From Firmicutes bacterium UBA5286 (GTDB lineage Bacteria > Bacillota > Proteinivoracia > UBA4975), in the NCBI GenBank assembly GCA_002408465.1, contig DHSM01000015.1, positions 53,970 to 117,969 on the forward strand: 64,000 nt of DNA. Reading direction: 5' to 3'. The notes under the pieces were generated by a model. It was not told where the DNA came from and did not search any database. It saw nothing but the letters and a program-made list of their open reading frames with translations. Of this stretch, positions 23,884-31,712 are shown piece by piece (position 1 is the first letter of the stretch; each line of letters opens with the position of its first letter). The position numbers and the translations under genes were made by a program.

Positions 23884-24454
23884 ATTAACCCTGCAAAACA
23901 AATGGATTTTGGCGGCGGTAGCTTTCGTCCTCATAAACGTACTTGTCTGGTATTTTGGTTTGTCTCCTACTCTGAATAAAATCCAGGCAGCGCAAAATCA
24001 GCTGGCTAAGACAGAACAGGAAAAGGAAGGATTGGAGCAAAATCTAACCAAGCTCAATGCTATTGATACTGCAGCCCTGCAGGCGCAAGAGGACTCCCTG
24101 GCCTTGCAGCTTCCTGAACAGGGAATGGTGCGGGAATTGCTGACAGGCTTAGAATCTTTGGCTGCGGGAATGGGCGTCTCCTTGAGCAACATTGGTGCTT
24201 CCGAACCCTATGAGCTCGTCCCCTATCTGGCGATGGACTTCACCTTGAAATTTACCGGGTCCTATTCTGCGGTGTTTTCATATATTCAGGCTTTGGAAGA
24301 GGGGGAACGCCTCCTTTCGCTGCAAGCTTTCAGCATAAAAGAGGATAAGGACAAGGGTGTCCAGTGTGCCTTGCAGTTTACAGTATATGCTGAAGATTTC
24401 AACCGGCTTACGCTTTTTGAGGCACCGGGCAAGGATAACCCTTTTATAGATTGA
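23876..24454 (+). CDS. pilO: Type IV pilus alignment protein PilO
   Basis: A 192-residue protein with a short cytoplasmic tail, one transmembrane segment (about residues 10-30), a coiled coil (about 38-70, rich in Gln, Lys and Glu) and a small alpha/beta domain with VPYLAMDFTLKFTGSYSAVF. This is the plan of PilO, partner of PilN. ATG 23876 is chosen because GGAGG directly precedes it and it yields the short N-terminal tail typical of PilO. The gene starts inside the end of pilN and ends next to pilD. No pilP or pilQ follows, as expected without an outer membrane. Confidence 0.88.
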   Translation: MNKLTLQNKWILAAVAFVLINVLVWYFGLSPTLNKIQAAQNQLAKTEQEKEGLEQNLTKLNAIDTAALQAQEDSLALQLPEQGMVRELLTGLESLAAGMGVSLSNIGASEPYELVPYLAMDFTLKFTGSYSAVFSYIQALEEGERLLSLQAFSIKEDKDKGVQCALQFTVYAEDFNRLTLFEAPGKDNPFID

Positions 24455-24456
24455 AG

Positions 24457-25212
24457 ATGGAAAAGATTATAGCGGCTGTCCTGTTCCTTTTAGGTTCTAT
24501 CTTTGGCAGTTTTGCTAATGTATGCATCTGGCGGTTGCCCCGGGAGGAATCCATTGTTTGGCCTCCGTCTCACTGCATTCATTGCCAAAAACCCCTTAAA
24601 TTTTGGCATTTGCTTCCCATTATTAGCTGGCTGATTCTTCGGGGCAAATGCGGCATGTGCGGCGGCAAAATCCCCGTCCGTTATCCTTTGGTGGAACTGA
24701 GCACCGGGGTGTTATTTGCTCTGATTGGCTGGCAATGGGGCCTGTCAGTTGAGACATTGGTGTACTGCCTTCTCTCCTTGGCCCTGGTGATTTCCATAGG
24801 CACAGATTTGTCCCATCAGGAGATTCCCGATCAGGTCAGCCTTGGGGCCGCAGCTGTCTTGGGCCTTATTGCCCTGGTCACCTTCAATTGGGGCAGCTTG
24901 CTGGGTGGCGCCATCCTTTTTTCCCTACTATTGCTCATTGCTGTTGCCAGCCGCGGCGGCATGGGGGGCGGGGATATCAAGCTTGGCCTAGCAATTGGCT
25001 TGGCATTGGGATGGCGGTTGGCTCTGGTGGCAGCGGCTGCAGCCTTTTTTACCGGGGGCATTTTGGCTGTGGGCATGCTGCTACGGGGAAAAAAGGGCAA
25101 GGCCCTGCCCTTCGGCCCTTTCCTGGCCGCAGGGGCATGGATTGCCATGTTTTTAGGCGATAATTTGATTGCCTGCTATATCAATCTGTCCCTGCTCTTA
25201 TGGGCCTGGTAG
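24457..25212 (+). CDS. pilD: Prepilin leader peptidase/N-methyltransferase PilD
   Basis: A 251-residue polytopic membrane aspartyl protease. The N-terminal part has GSFANVCIWRLPREESIV and two zinc knuckles, CIHCQKPL and CGMCGGK, forming the methyltransferase-associated domain. The catalytic aspartates are in GTDLSHQEIPDQVS and GGGDIKLGLAIG. About seven hydrophobic spans are visible. It removes leaders from type IV prepilins and methylates the new N-terminus. It is the only such enzyme in the window and probably processes both comG-like and pil pilins. ATG 24457 is used; TTG 24451, overlapping the pilO stop, is an alternative. Confidence 0.95.
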   Translation: MEKIIAAVLFLLGSIFGSFANVCIWRLPREESIVWPPSHCIHCQKPLKFWHLLPIISWLILRGKCGMCGGKIPVRYPLVELSTGVLFALIGWQWGLSVETLVYCLLSLALVISIGTDLSHQEIPDQVSLGAAAVLGLIALVTFNWGSLLGGAILFSLLLLIAVASRGGMGGGDIKLGLAIGLALGWRLALVAAAAAFFTGGILAVGMLLRGKKGKALPFGPFLAAGAWIAMFLGDNLIACYINLSLLLWAW

Positions 25213-25243
25213 TCTTAATTTAACATAATAAATCATGTTCTTC

Positions 25244-25272
25244 TTGACAGGCCACGGTCTATAGTGAATAAT
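25244..25272 (+). promoter_or_regulatory. Sigma-A promoter of minor pilin operon
   Basis: TTGACA (25244-25249), 17 bases, AATAAT (25267-25272). It lies 49 bases before the PilX-like gene and separates minor pilins from the pilMNOD unit. Confidence 0.7.
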
Positions 25273-25320
25273 GATATTGGATTAATTTTCCTAAATAAAA
25301 AACTGGGGGGGGGGAAGTAA

Positions 25321-26625
25321 ATGTATCTCAAAAACCAACAGGGTTCCGTTCTTGTTTTGGTGCTTGTTATGATGCTTTCGCTGACTGTCCTGGGCACAGC
25401 TCTCTTGAGTTCCAGTATCATTGACAAAAAACAGGCTGTTCGCCAGGATAGAAACAACGAGGCGTTTTACTTTGCCCGCAGCGGGGCAGAGGCTGTTGCT
25501 CATTACCTGCAGCAAAACCCGGACAAAATTCAAGATATCCTCATTCAGGGCGAAGATGAAGTAAATATCGGCAATGGCAAATTCATCATCAGCGTTACAG
25601 AAGAGGATGGCAAAATTAAGGTAGAATCCAGAGGGCACTCTGGCGACTTTTCCGAAAAGGTGTCATTATCTCTGATTCCCGGCGCTTTCCCCGAATTAGA
25701 TATGGCAGTGTTTTGTGAAGGCGCCATGTCAATGGGAACTCAGACAAGAATTTATGGGGATGTTGGCACCAATTCAGTGGCAAATAATTCCGTGACTTTA
25801 GGGACCCAGTCTAAAATCAACGGCGATGTCTATGTTGGCCCCGGCGGCGATCCTGATCAGGTAATTAAGACTGACGGCGGCTGGTTTGGGGGAGCGATTA
25901 ACGGTAATAAAGGCAATTTGCCCGAGGAACGCCACTACCCCATGCCAGTATTTCCTGAGTTTCCCGACCTCCCCTATAAAGGTAGCCTTACCGCTAACAA
26001 CAGGATGGGTACAACCACCATAAGTGAAAACGGCTATTATGACACAATCAACGTCCTCAATCAGTGCAGCTTGACATTCAATGTAGGCTCGGGCACTTTG
26101 CGAGTACGTGTCAAGGATTTTGTGGTTGGCAGTCAGGGCAGTGTCACAGTCAGAGGCAGCGGCAAGCTCATTCTGTATGTTGAAGATAACTTCGAAATGT
26201 GCTCCCAGACTTCGTTTAACTGGAATAGCGACCCCAATAAAGTAATGCTTTATTATAAAGGCGAGTTGCTGAAGTTTTCCGCTCAGAGCGATTTTTACGG
26301 TTGTATTTATGTGGAGCGGGCAAAGATTGACCTCTCCACCCAGGGAGATATTATTGGCAGCATTTTTTCCAGCGGAACGGAGGTTAAGCTGTCCACACAA
26401 AGTACTACTTATGTGCGCGCTATTTATGCTCCTAATGCCACAGTTACCCTGGCTACCCAAGGCGAAGTGCGGGGTCCCATTGTATGCAGAGAGTTTGCTA
26501 TGGGCACCCAGGGCAGCGTGTATTTTAGAAAAGACGGTGAGGAAGTCTGGGATTGGAATGCAATTCCCGACATTGAGTTTGACAGTGGCGATGTGGGCTT
26601 TAAAATCGGTGACTGGACTAATTAA
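25321..26625 (+). CDS. PilX-like protein with repetitive beta-helix domain
   Basis: A 434-residue protein. The N-terminus MYLKNQQG is followed by SVLVLVLVMMLSLTVLGTAL, a PilX-type class III signal without Glu +5, and the helix FYFARSGAEAVAHYLQQ, usual in PilX-like proteins. From about residue 130 onward comes a long repetitive region in which short turns of the form G/S/A-T/S-Q-G/S (GTQTRIYGD, GTQSKINGD, GSQGSVTV, STQGDIIGS, STQSTTYV, ATQGEVRG, GTQGSVYF) recur about every 20 residues. This strongly suggests a right-handed beta-helix or bactofilin-like solenoid. It could be a tip adhesin or a pilus initiation factor. GGGGGGGGGAAG precedes ATG 25321. Confidence 0.75.
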   Translation: MYLKNQQGSVLVLVLVMMLSLTVLGTALLSSSIIDKKQAVRQDRNNEAFYFARSGAEAVAHYLQQNPDKIQDILIQGEDEVNIGNGKFIISVTEEDGKIKVESRGHSGDFSEKVSLSLIPGAFPELDMAVFCEGAMSMGTQTRIYGDVGTNSVANNSVTLGTQSKINGDVYVGPGGDPDQVIKTDGGWFGGAINGNKGNLPEERHYPMPVFPEFPDLPYKGSLTANNRMGTTTISENGYYDTINVLNQCSLTFNVGSGTLRVRVKDFVVGSQGSVTVRGSGKLILYVEDNFEMCSQTSFNWNSDPNKVMLYYKGELLKFSAQSDFYGCIYVERAKIDLSTQGDIIGSIFSSGTEVKLSTQSTTYVRAIYAPNATVTLATQGEVRGPIVCREFAMGTQGSVYFRKDGEEVWDWNAIPDIEFDSGDVGFKIGDWTN

Positions 26626-26646
26626 AGCCTTTAGGAGGGATGGAGC

Positions 26647-26994
26647 ATGAGTTTCCTTAGGCGCAAGCAGGGGTTTTCCCTGGTTGAGGTTATGGCCGCA
26701 ACCGCTATTCTGTTATTAGCTGTTTTGGCGATCAGCGGAATAATGATGTCAAGCTTACGGGCTACCAGCTCCGCAGGGGAAAAAAGCGTTGCCACCTATT
26801 CTCTCCAGGAAGAGATGGAAAAAGCAATCAGCGATCCGGATTATGAAGGACCTGAAGGAGTAACAATTACCAGGGAGCCAAATTATATTGTTGAGGTGTT
26901 TGGTGCATCAATAACCGGCACACTAATTACTATCGAACAGGAAGGTTCTAATGGCAAGGAGACTTATGTCACTTTCATTGCCGATGATGATTAA
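26647..26994 (+). CDS. PilV-like minor pilin
   Basis: A 115-residue prepilin-like protein. The leader MSFLRRKQG precedes FSLVEVMAATAILLLAVLAI with Gly -1 and Glu +5. The LLAVLAISGIMMSSL continuation and short acidic C-terminal domain fit PilV/GspI-type minor subunits. AGGAGG lies 8 bases before the ATG, and the gene follows the PilX-like gene by 21 bases. With the following PilW-like gene it forms a minor pilin set probably needed to prime pilus assembly. Confidence 0.82.
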   Translation: MSFLRRKQGFSLVEVMAATAILLLAVLAISGIMMSSLRATSSAGEKSVATYSLQEEMEKAISDPDYEGPEGVTITREPNYIVEVFGASITGTLITIEQEGSNGKETYVTFIADDD

Positions 26995-27018
26995 ATTGAA
27001 AGCCGGGTGGTGATAATA

Positions 27019-27522
27019 TTGTGGCGTGATAAACAGGGGTTTACGCTGATTGAGGTTTTAGCCACGGTTGCAATAGTTGGTTTATTGCTTTCCGCAATGT
27101 ACTCCTTTGTCATCATGAGCAATAAAATGTACCGTTCCGGCTCGGATAAAAACGATTTGCATTACGATCTGCGCATTGCTTCAGAAAGGATTACCCGGGA
27201 AGTCCGCTTTGCCAAGAGTTTGGAGTTGTTGGACAGCTGGAACCCGGCGGATGCTGAACCCGGATACCGTTACATTTATTTTGATGAAGTGAATAATGTG
27301 GTCGTCTTTGTCAATGGAGAAGGCGAGCAGTTATTTTCCGGCAATTTCATCTCGGGCCTGGTCTTTAAGCTCGATGGCAATACGCTCAATTTTAAGCTGG
27401 AGGCCGCAAAAAGAACCTTTACTTATAAACTGGAATCCTCAGTACTGCTCTTAAATCTCAAGGAACAAGACCTTATCTCCCTGGATCATCCGGTAACCGC
27501 TGTGCGCTTTACAACACCCTAG
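27019..27522 (+). CDS. PilW-like minor pilin
   Basis: A 167-residue prepilin-like protein with the leader LWRDKQG and FTLIEVLATVAIVGLLLSAM (Gly -1, Glu +5). The C-terminal beta domain includes LHYDLRIASERITREVRF, typical of PilW/GspJ-type subunits. TTG 27019 is chosen because GGGTGGTG lies 6 bases upstream; GTG at 27007 or 27010 would fall in that site. It is the last gene of the pilus cluster and is followed by a terminator. Confidence 0.82.
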   Translation: MWRDKQGFTLIEVLATVAIVGLLLSAMYSFVIMSNKMYRSGSDKNDLHYDLRIASERITREVRFAKSLELLDSWNPADAEPGYRYIYFDEVNNVVVFVNGEGEQLFSGNFISGLVFKLDGNTLNFKLEAAKRTFTYKLESSVLLLNLKEQDLISLDHPVTAVRFTTP

Positions 27523-27553
27523 AGAGTTTAGTTAATACTGTTTGTCGGCAAGG

Positions 27554-27577
27554 CGAGGGCTTGAGCCCTTTTTTTTG
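27554..27577 (+). terminator. Intrinsic terminator of the pilus cluster
   Basis: GGGCT/AGCCC stem with a 2-base loop and eight T residues. Confidence 0.85.
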
Positions 27578-27584
27578 TTGCGTA

Positions 27585-27593
27585 TGCTATAAT
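27585..27593 (+). promoter_or_regulatory. Extended -10 promoter of EamA gene
   Basis: TATGC runs into TATAAT (27588-27593), giving the extended form TG-C-TATAAT. No good -35 lies 17 bases upstream, as is usual for extended -10 promoters. It is placed between the terminator and the EamA gene. Confidence 0.55.
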
Positions 27594-27650
27594 CAAAAGC
27601 AGATTAAAGGTACAAGGCAAATATAAACTTTCGGCAAACGGGGTATTTGT

Positions 27651-28535
27651 GTGCAACGAAAAAGATGGATGGGATATTCTGCCCTTATCATGGTTACTCT
27701 TATCTGGGGAACTACCTTTTCGGTGACCAAATCTTCTCTAGACTCTGTTCCGCCCCTGTATTTCCTGGCCTGGCGGTTTTCTCTGGCAGCTCTGGGCCTG
27801 GTCTTCCTCAACTTGAGGCATATTCCTTCAATCACCAGGGATGAGCTAATCGGAGGGATAATCAGCGGCGCTTCAATGGCTATTGGCTACATTGCCCAGA
27901 CAGTGGGAATGGTTTATTCCACTGCCGCCAAGGCCGGGTTCATCACCGGCCTGGCCGTGGTGCTGGTGCCCTTATTTGGCGCTGTCTTTTTCCGCAGGCG
28001 TCCCCATTTTGCAGTCTACATATTCGCCGCTGTGGCGGCTGTTGGGCTGGCTCTCCTCAGCCTGGATTTTTCTGCAGGTTTTTTTGTGTTTAACCAGGGA
28101 GATTTGTCTTTGTTTATCTGCGCTGTGGCCTTTGCAGTGAATATCTTGAATCTGGGGAAATACGCTCCCCGCTGTCGGGTGCTGATGCTGACCTTGGTCC
28201 AGGTGGCATTTACGGGAATTGCCTGTTGGGCCGCCTCATTGCTGTTAGAGGAGCCTGTCAGTCTCGCCGGGCCAGTGTGGGCAGGGCTTTTATACCTGGC
28301 CATTGTCGGCACTATTCTAACCACTGCCGGCCAGACCTGGGGCCAGCGCCTGGTCAGCCCCGAAAGGGCGGCTCTGGTTTTTACCCTGGAGCCGGTGTTT
28401 GCAGCTGTCTTTGCCTTTATTCTGCTGGGGGAAAAGCTGCCGCCGCTGGGCTTTGTGGGCAGTGGACTGATTATGGCGGGGATAATTGGCGCCGAATTGG
28501 TTACCCGCAGGGGTAAACAACCGGAAATAGAGTAA
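27651..28535 (+). CDS. EamA/DMT family permease
   Basis: A 294-residue membrane protein of the drug/metabolite transporter superfamily, with ten hydrophobic segments forming two EamA repeats (about residues 7-135 and 148-285). Typical tracts are TLIWGTTFSVTKSSL at the start, FLAWRFSLAALGLV, KAGFITGLAVVLVPLFGA and, in repeat 2, ALVFTLEPVFAAVFAFILLGEKLP. Members move amino acids, purines, nucleotide sugars or drugs, and substrate cannot be predicted. GTG 27651 has only a weak ribosome-binding site. The gene is monocistronic by appearance, between a terminator and palindromic repeats. Confidence 0.88.
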   Translation: MQRKRWMGYSALIMVTLIWGTTFSVTKSSLDSVPPLYFLAWRFSLAALGLVFLNLRHIPSITRDELIGGIISGASMAIGYIAQTVGMVYSTAAKAGFITGLAVVLVPLFGAVFFRRRPHFAVYIFAAVAAVGLALLSLDFSAGFFVFNQGDLSLFICAVAFAVNILNLGKYAPRCRVLMLTLVQVAFTGIACWAASLLLEEPVSLAGPVWAGLLYLAIVGTILTTAGQTWGQRLVSPERAALVFTLEPVFAAVFAFILLGEKLPPLGFVGSGLIMAGIIGAELVTRRGKQPEIE

Positions 28536-28543
28536 TATATTAT

Positions 28544-28723
28544 TGTAGGGGAGCCGTTCCGGCTCCCGGCCACGCAGATTCAGGGAGGGGAAACCCTCCC
28601 CTACAAGAAACGCAGGTTTTGGGAGGGGCGCCATGTAGGGGAGCCGTTTCGGCTCCCGGCCACCCAGATTCGGGGAGGGGAAACCCCTCCCCTACAGGGA
28701 ACGAGGGTTTTGGGCGGGAAGAC
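28544..28723 (+). repeat. Two 90-bp direct repeats with inverted ends
   Basis: Units 28544-28633 and 28634-28723 are near-identical direct repeats. Each begins TGTAGGGGAG and carries the hairpin GGGAGCCG/CGGCTCCC. It then carries a second palindrome around GAGGGGAAACCC and ends that part with CTCCCCTACA, the exact inverse of its start (28544-28553 with 28596-28605). The first hairpin is the same as in the array at 15220. No coding potential is seen. Confidence 0.9.
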
Positions 28724-28761
28724 CCCGCAGGGCGGGGATATCTTGAGGGTGAGGTGGAATT

Positions 28762-29841
28762 ATGAAAATAGCAGTCCTAATGGGCGGCCGCTCAGGAGAG
28801 CATCAGGTCTCTTTGCGCTCTGCCCGGTATATTATGGATTCCCTGGTTGAGGCCGGCCATACTGTCTTGCCCATTGGCATCACCAATGATGGGCAATGGC
28901 TGCAGCATCCTGACATTCATGCAATGCTCTCTGAGGGCAGGGACCTGAGTCAAGCCAGCAATGTTTTTCTGGACCTTAGTTTTCAGGGCCAGGGCTTGAT
29001 GTGCAACGGCCAGCCCCTGGACATTGACATTGTCTTTCCGGTTCTCCACGGTCCTTTTGGTGAGGATGGCACCATCCAGGGGGCCCTAGAACTTGCGGGC
29101 ATCCCCTATGTAGGTTCGGGCATACTGGGTTCCGCCTTGGCCATGGATAAGGCCCAGATGAAGGCAGCCTTTCGCAACTTCAATTTGCCTATGGGGAGTT
29201 ATATCTCTTTTTACCAGTGGGAGTGGCAGGAGGGCCGGCGGGAGCTTGTCCGGAGAATAGAGGAACGCCTGGGGTGGCCTGTCTTTGTCAAACCGGCCAA
29301 TCTTGGTTCCAGTGTAGGCATTAGCAAGGCCGCCCGGGAGCAGGAATTAATCGAGGCCGTGGAAGAGGCCCTGCGCTATGATTATAAAATTGTGGTGGAA
29401 GCGGAGATCCGCGGCCGGGAAGTAGAGGTCAGTGTCCTGGGCAACGAAAACCCCAGGGCTTCGCTGCCGGGAGAAATCATTCCTGTCAACGAGTTCTACG
29501 ATTATAAGGCCAAGTATATTGACCAGCGCTCCCGCCTGGTGATTCCCGCAGAGCTGGGTGACGCTGTCATTGCCCGAGCCCGGGAGCTGGCGGTGGCGGC
29601 CTTTAAGGCTGTAGATGCTGTGGGCCTGGCCCGGGTGGATATGTTTGTCGCTGCCGGAGGCGAAGTCATTATAAATGAAATTAACACCATGCCCGGCTTT
29701 ACCGCCATCAGCATGTATCCCAAGCTGTGGGAGCAGAGCGGTATCAGCGGTCCCGACCTGGTCAACACTCTGGTCAACTTAGGCATGGCCTGGCATAACC
29801 GGCGCCTTCAGCTGCAGCACAAGTATGAGGAGAACAGCTGA
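28762..29841 (+). CDS. ddl: D-alanine--D-alanine ligase
   Basis: A 359-residue ATP-grasp ligase making the D-Ala-D-Ala dipeptide for peptidoglycan. Landmarks are VLMGGRSGEHQVSLRSA at the N-terminus, FPVLHGPFGEDGTIQG, YVGSGILGSALAMDK, WPVFVKPANLGSSVGISK (ATP lysine), EVEVSVLGNE and INEINTMPGFTAISMYPKLW at the metal site. Tyr in the active site loop (EFYDYKAKY) fits a normal D-Ala ligase rather than D-Ala-D-Lac. GAGGTGG precedes ATG 28762. Its stop overlaps the start of the histidine phosphatase gene. Confidence 0.95.
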   Translation: MKIAVLMGGRSGEHQVSLRSARYIMDSLVEAGHTVLPIGITNDGQWLQHPDIHAMLSEGRDLSQASNVFLDLSFQGQGLMCNGQPLDIDIVFPVLHGPFGEDGTIQGALELAGIPYVGSGILGSALAMDKAQMKAAFRNFNLPMGSYISFYQWEWQEGRRELVRRIEERLGWPVFVKPANLGSSVGISKAAREQELIEAVEEALRYDYKIVVEAEIRGREVEVSVLGNENPRASLPGEIIPVNEFYDYKAKYIDQRSRLVIPAELGDAVIARARELAVAAFKAVDAVGLARVDMFVAAGGEVIINEINTMPGFTAISMYPKLWEQSGISGPDLVNTLVNLGMAWHNRRLQLQHKYEENS

Positions 29842-30461
29842 TGGCCCGTATACTCTTAATCCGCCATGGGGAGACCATCTGGAACAGGGAGCGGCGTTTT
29901 CAGGGGGTCATGGACATTCCCTTAAGCGAAAAAGGAAGGGCTGAAGCCCGTCAGCTCGCCGCCTTTCTGGGGGACAAGCACTTGGACGGGATTTATTCCA
30001 GCCATTTGAGCCGGGCCCTAGACACCGCCAGGGCTGTGGCTTCTTGCCATGATTTAGAGGTGCAGGTGGTGGTGGAGTTAAGTGAGATAAATGTAGGTGA
30101 ATGGGCCGGCCTGGGCTGGGATGAAATCTGGGAAAAATGGCCGGAGCTGGGGCGGCAGTGGCATGCCTGCCCCCCGGAAGCCCCTGCTCCTCCGGGAGGA
30201 GAATACTACCCGGATTTCCAGAAGCGTTGTATGGAGGCGCTGGATAAGATTGCAGCAGCCCATGCGGATACGGACCAAGTGGCGGTAGTCAGTCACGGGG
30301 GCGTAATCCGGGCGGTGATGAACAAATTGCTGGGTTTATCCTGGAAGACCAGGGGCAAGTTCTTCGTCCGCAACTGCAGCATTACGCCCATGCGTTGGCA
30401 GCCAGGGGGACTGGTTGCAGTAGAAGGTTTTAATGATGTTTGTCATATGAATATAGAGTGA
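29841..30461 (+). CDS. Histidine phosphatase family protein (CobC/GpmB-like)
   Basis: A 206-residue phosphohydrolase with the phosphohistidine motif LLIRHGETIWNRERRFQG near the start, and SHLSRALDTARAV, a late histidine in VVSHGGVIRAVMNKLLG and an acid-donor Glu in ELSEINVGEWAGL. Such enzymes include alpha-ribazole phosphatase (CobC) and broad phosphatases. No cobalamin genes are present here, so the substrate is open. ATG 29841 overlaps the ddl stop. It is followed 12 bases later by fchA. The downstream folate/glycine genes do not reveal its substrate. Confidence 0.88.
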   Translation: MARILLIRHGETIWNRERRFQGVMDIPLSEKGRAEARQLAAFLGDKHLDGIYSSHLSRALDTARAVASCHDLEVQVVVELSEINVGEWAGLGWDEIWEKWPELGRQWHACPPEAPAPPGGEYYPDFQKRCMEALDKIAAAHADTDQVAVVSHGGVIRAVMNKLLGLSWKTRGKFFVRNCSITPMRWQPGGLVAVEGFNDVCHMNIE

Positions 30462-30473
30462 CGAGGTGAGGAA

Positions 30474-31097
30474 ATGTTTGCACAGTTGAGCATTGAAGAA
30501 TTTGTGCAGCGGCTTTCTGACGGCAATCCCACTCCCGGCGGTGGCAGCGCTGCCGCCCTGGCCGGCGCCATGGGTTCTGCCCTGGTTGCTATGTTCTGCA
30601 ACCTGACTGCCGGCAGGAAGAAATATGCTGCCGTCAAAGAAGAGATGAAAACTGTGGCAGCCTTTGCCCTGGAGCTGAAGGGGCAGCTTCTTCAGTTAGT
30701 GGATAGGGACAGCGCCGCGTATGAAGGAATAGTGGCAGCCAACCGCCTGCCCCGGGAAACTGAGGCCGAAAAGGCCAGGCGCCAGGAGGCAATTGATGCC
30801 GCTACCCTGGAGGCCACCCGCACCCCCCTGGAGACGGCGGCAGTCTGTGTCAGCCTGCTGGAGCGGATCCCGCCTCTGGCCGCCAAAGGCAATCCCAACG
30901 CCATCAGCGATTTAAAGGTGGGGACAGAGCTGCTGTTTACTGCCTTTACCGGCGCACGGGCGAATGTGGATATTAATTTGCCCTGGCTGGCGGAGCCCGC
31001 CGCCTCTCCCATTAAGGCCGAGCTGGCGGAACTTGTCCGGCGGGCAGAAATGTCTGTCAGGAGCGGGCGAGAAGAAATCTCCCGGCAACAGGCATAA
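30474..31097 (+). CDS. fchA: Formiminotetrahydrofolate cyclodeaminase-like protein
   Basis: A 207-residue all-helical protein of the FTCD_C family. The signature DGNPTPGGGSAAALAGAMGS binds the folate substrate region, and GNPNAISDLKVG is the second conserved stretch. Members are methenyl-THF cyclohydrolases or formimino-THF cyclodeaminases, making 5,10-methenyl-THF with release of ammonia. In this window it joins gcvTHP and folD in producing and interconverting one-carbon folates. GAGGTGAGG precedes ATG 30474. Distinguishing cyclohydrolase from cyclodeaminase activity is not possible from sequence alone. Confidence 0.88.
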   Translation: MFAQLSIEEFVQRLSDGNPTPGGGSAAALAGAMGSALVAMFCNLTAGRKKYAAVKEEMKTVAAFALELKGQLLQLVDRDSAAYEGIVAANRLPRETEAEKARRQEAIDAATLEATRTPLETAAVCVSLLERIPPLAAKGNPNAISDLKVGTELLFTAFTGARANVDINLPWLAEPAASPIKAELAELVRRAEMSVRSGREEISRQQA

Positions 31098-31138
31098 AAA
31101 TATCCCCTGTCACATAGTTGTTGGCAGGGGGTGTTTTT

Positions 31139-31378
31139 GTGGTTACCGTAGAAGTCAAGAAAGAGCTGGTTGCCAAGATCAGGCTGGCGGAAGTGGATAT
31201 TGAGGCGAGGGTTGTCATAACACCCCAGGGCGAGGTGGAAATCGGCTTCATGCCTTGGTCCCAGTGGCGGATGAGCGGGGATTCCTTTGACCAGCTTGTG
31301 GAAGACTATAACCTGTTAAAGTCCCAGATTAAACTTTGTGTAGAAAATCTCAAGAAGGAGCAATTAAAGGCGATATAG
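31139..31378 (+). CDS. Small hypothetical protein upstream of glycine riboswitch
   Basis: A 79-residue protein with no family I recognise. The N-terminal half is beta-rich (VVTVEVKKELVAKIRLAEVDIEA style alternation, then VVITPQGEVEIGFMPW), and the C-terminal third looks like one amphipathic helix rich in Lys, Leu and Glu. It has no membrane segment. GTG 31139 is preceded by AGGGGGTG at 5 bases, which supports translation. It follows fchA by 41 bases and ends about 125 bases before the glycine riboswitch, so it may share the fchA transcript. Function unknown. Confidence 0.6.
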   Translation: MVTVEVKKELVAKIRLAEVDIEARVVITPQGEVEIGFMPWSQWRMSGDSFDQLVEDYNLLKSQIKLCVENLKKEQLKAI

Positions 31379-31503
31379 TTGCCAATTTTACCTGCTTCTA
31401 CCGAACTATATGTTATATATATCACTTTGGTAACATTTGCAGGACTTTGCCGGGGGAAGGTCGAACTATACTCGCCGGAACAGAATAGGTGGATGATGCA
31501 CAA

Positions 31504-31685
31504 TGGGAGAGTCCCCCAGGGGCGCCGAAGAAGAAAGCAGCAGTGTGCCGACTGCCAGCGAAACTTTCAGGCAAAAAGACTGTTGTGCTGACACAACTCT
31601 GGAGAGCGTGTATACGCACCAAAGGGGATAATATCTCTCAGGTACCAGGACAGAGAAGGGCAAAATGCTTTTTCTGTTCTTTTTT
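31504..31685 (+). promoter_or_regulatory. Tandem glycine riboswitch controlling gcv operon
   Basis: Aptamer 1 begins TGGGAGAG (31504) and ends with GAAACTTTCAGGCAAAAAGACTG (31560-31582 region). Aptamer 2 begins CTCTGGAGAGC (31597) and ends ATCTCTCAGGTACCAGGACAGAG (to 31655). The P1 of aptamer 2 pairs CTCTG (31597-31601) with CAGAG (31651-31655). The same CAGAG is part of a terminator stem, ACAGAGAA (31650-31657) with TTTTCTGT (31670-31677), followed by a T-run. Glycine binding should block the terminator and switch on gcvT-lpd. Confidence 0.92.
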
Positions 31686-31712
31686 GTATACACTATCAAT
31701 GGAGGTGAAAAA

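Noticed and set aside
27585..27650. Riboswitch upstream of the EamA permease
   Set aside because: The leader is too short and contains only a promoter-like element.
31379..31622. Short frames across the gcv leader
   Set aside because: The region is occupied by the glycine riboswitch aptamers.
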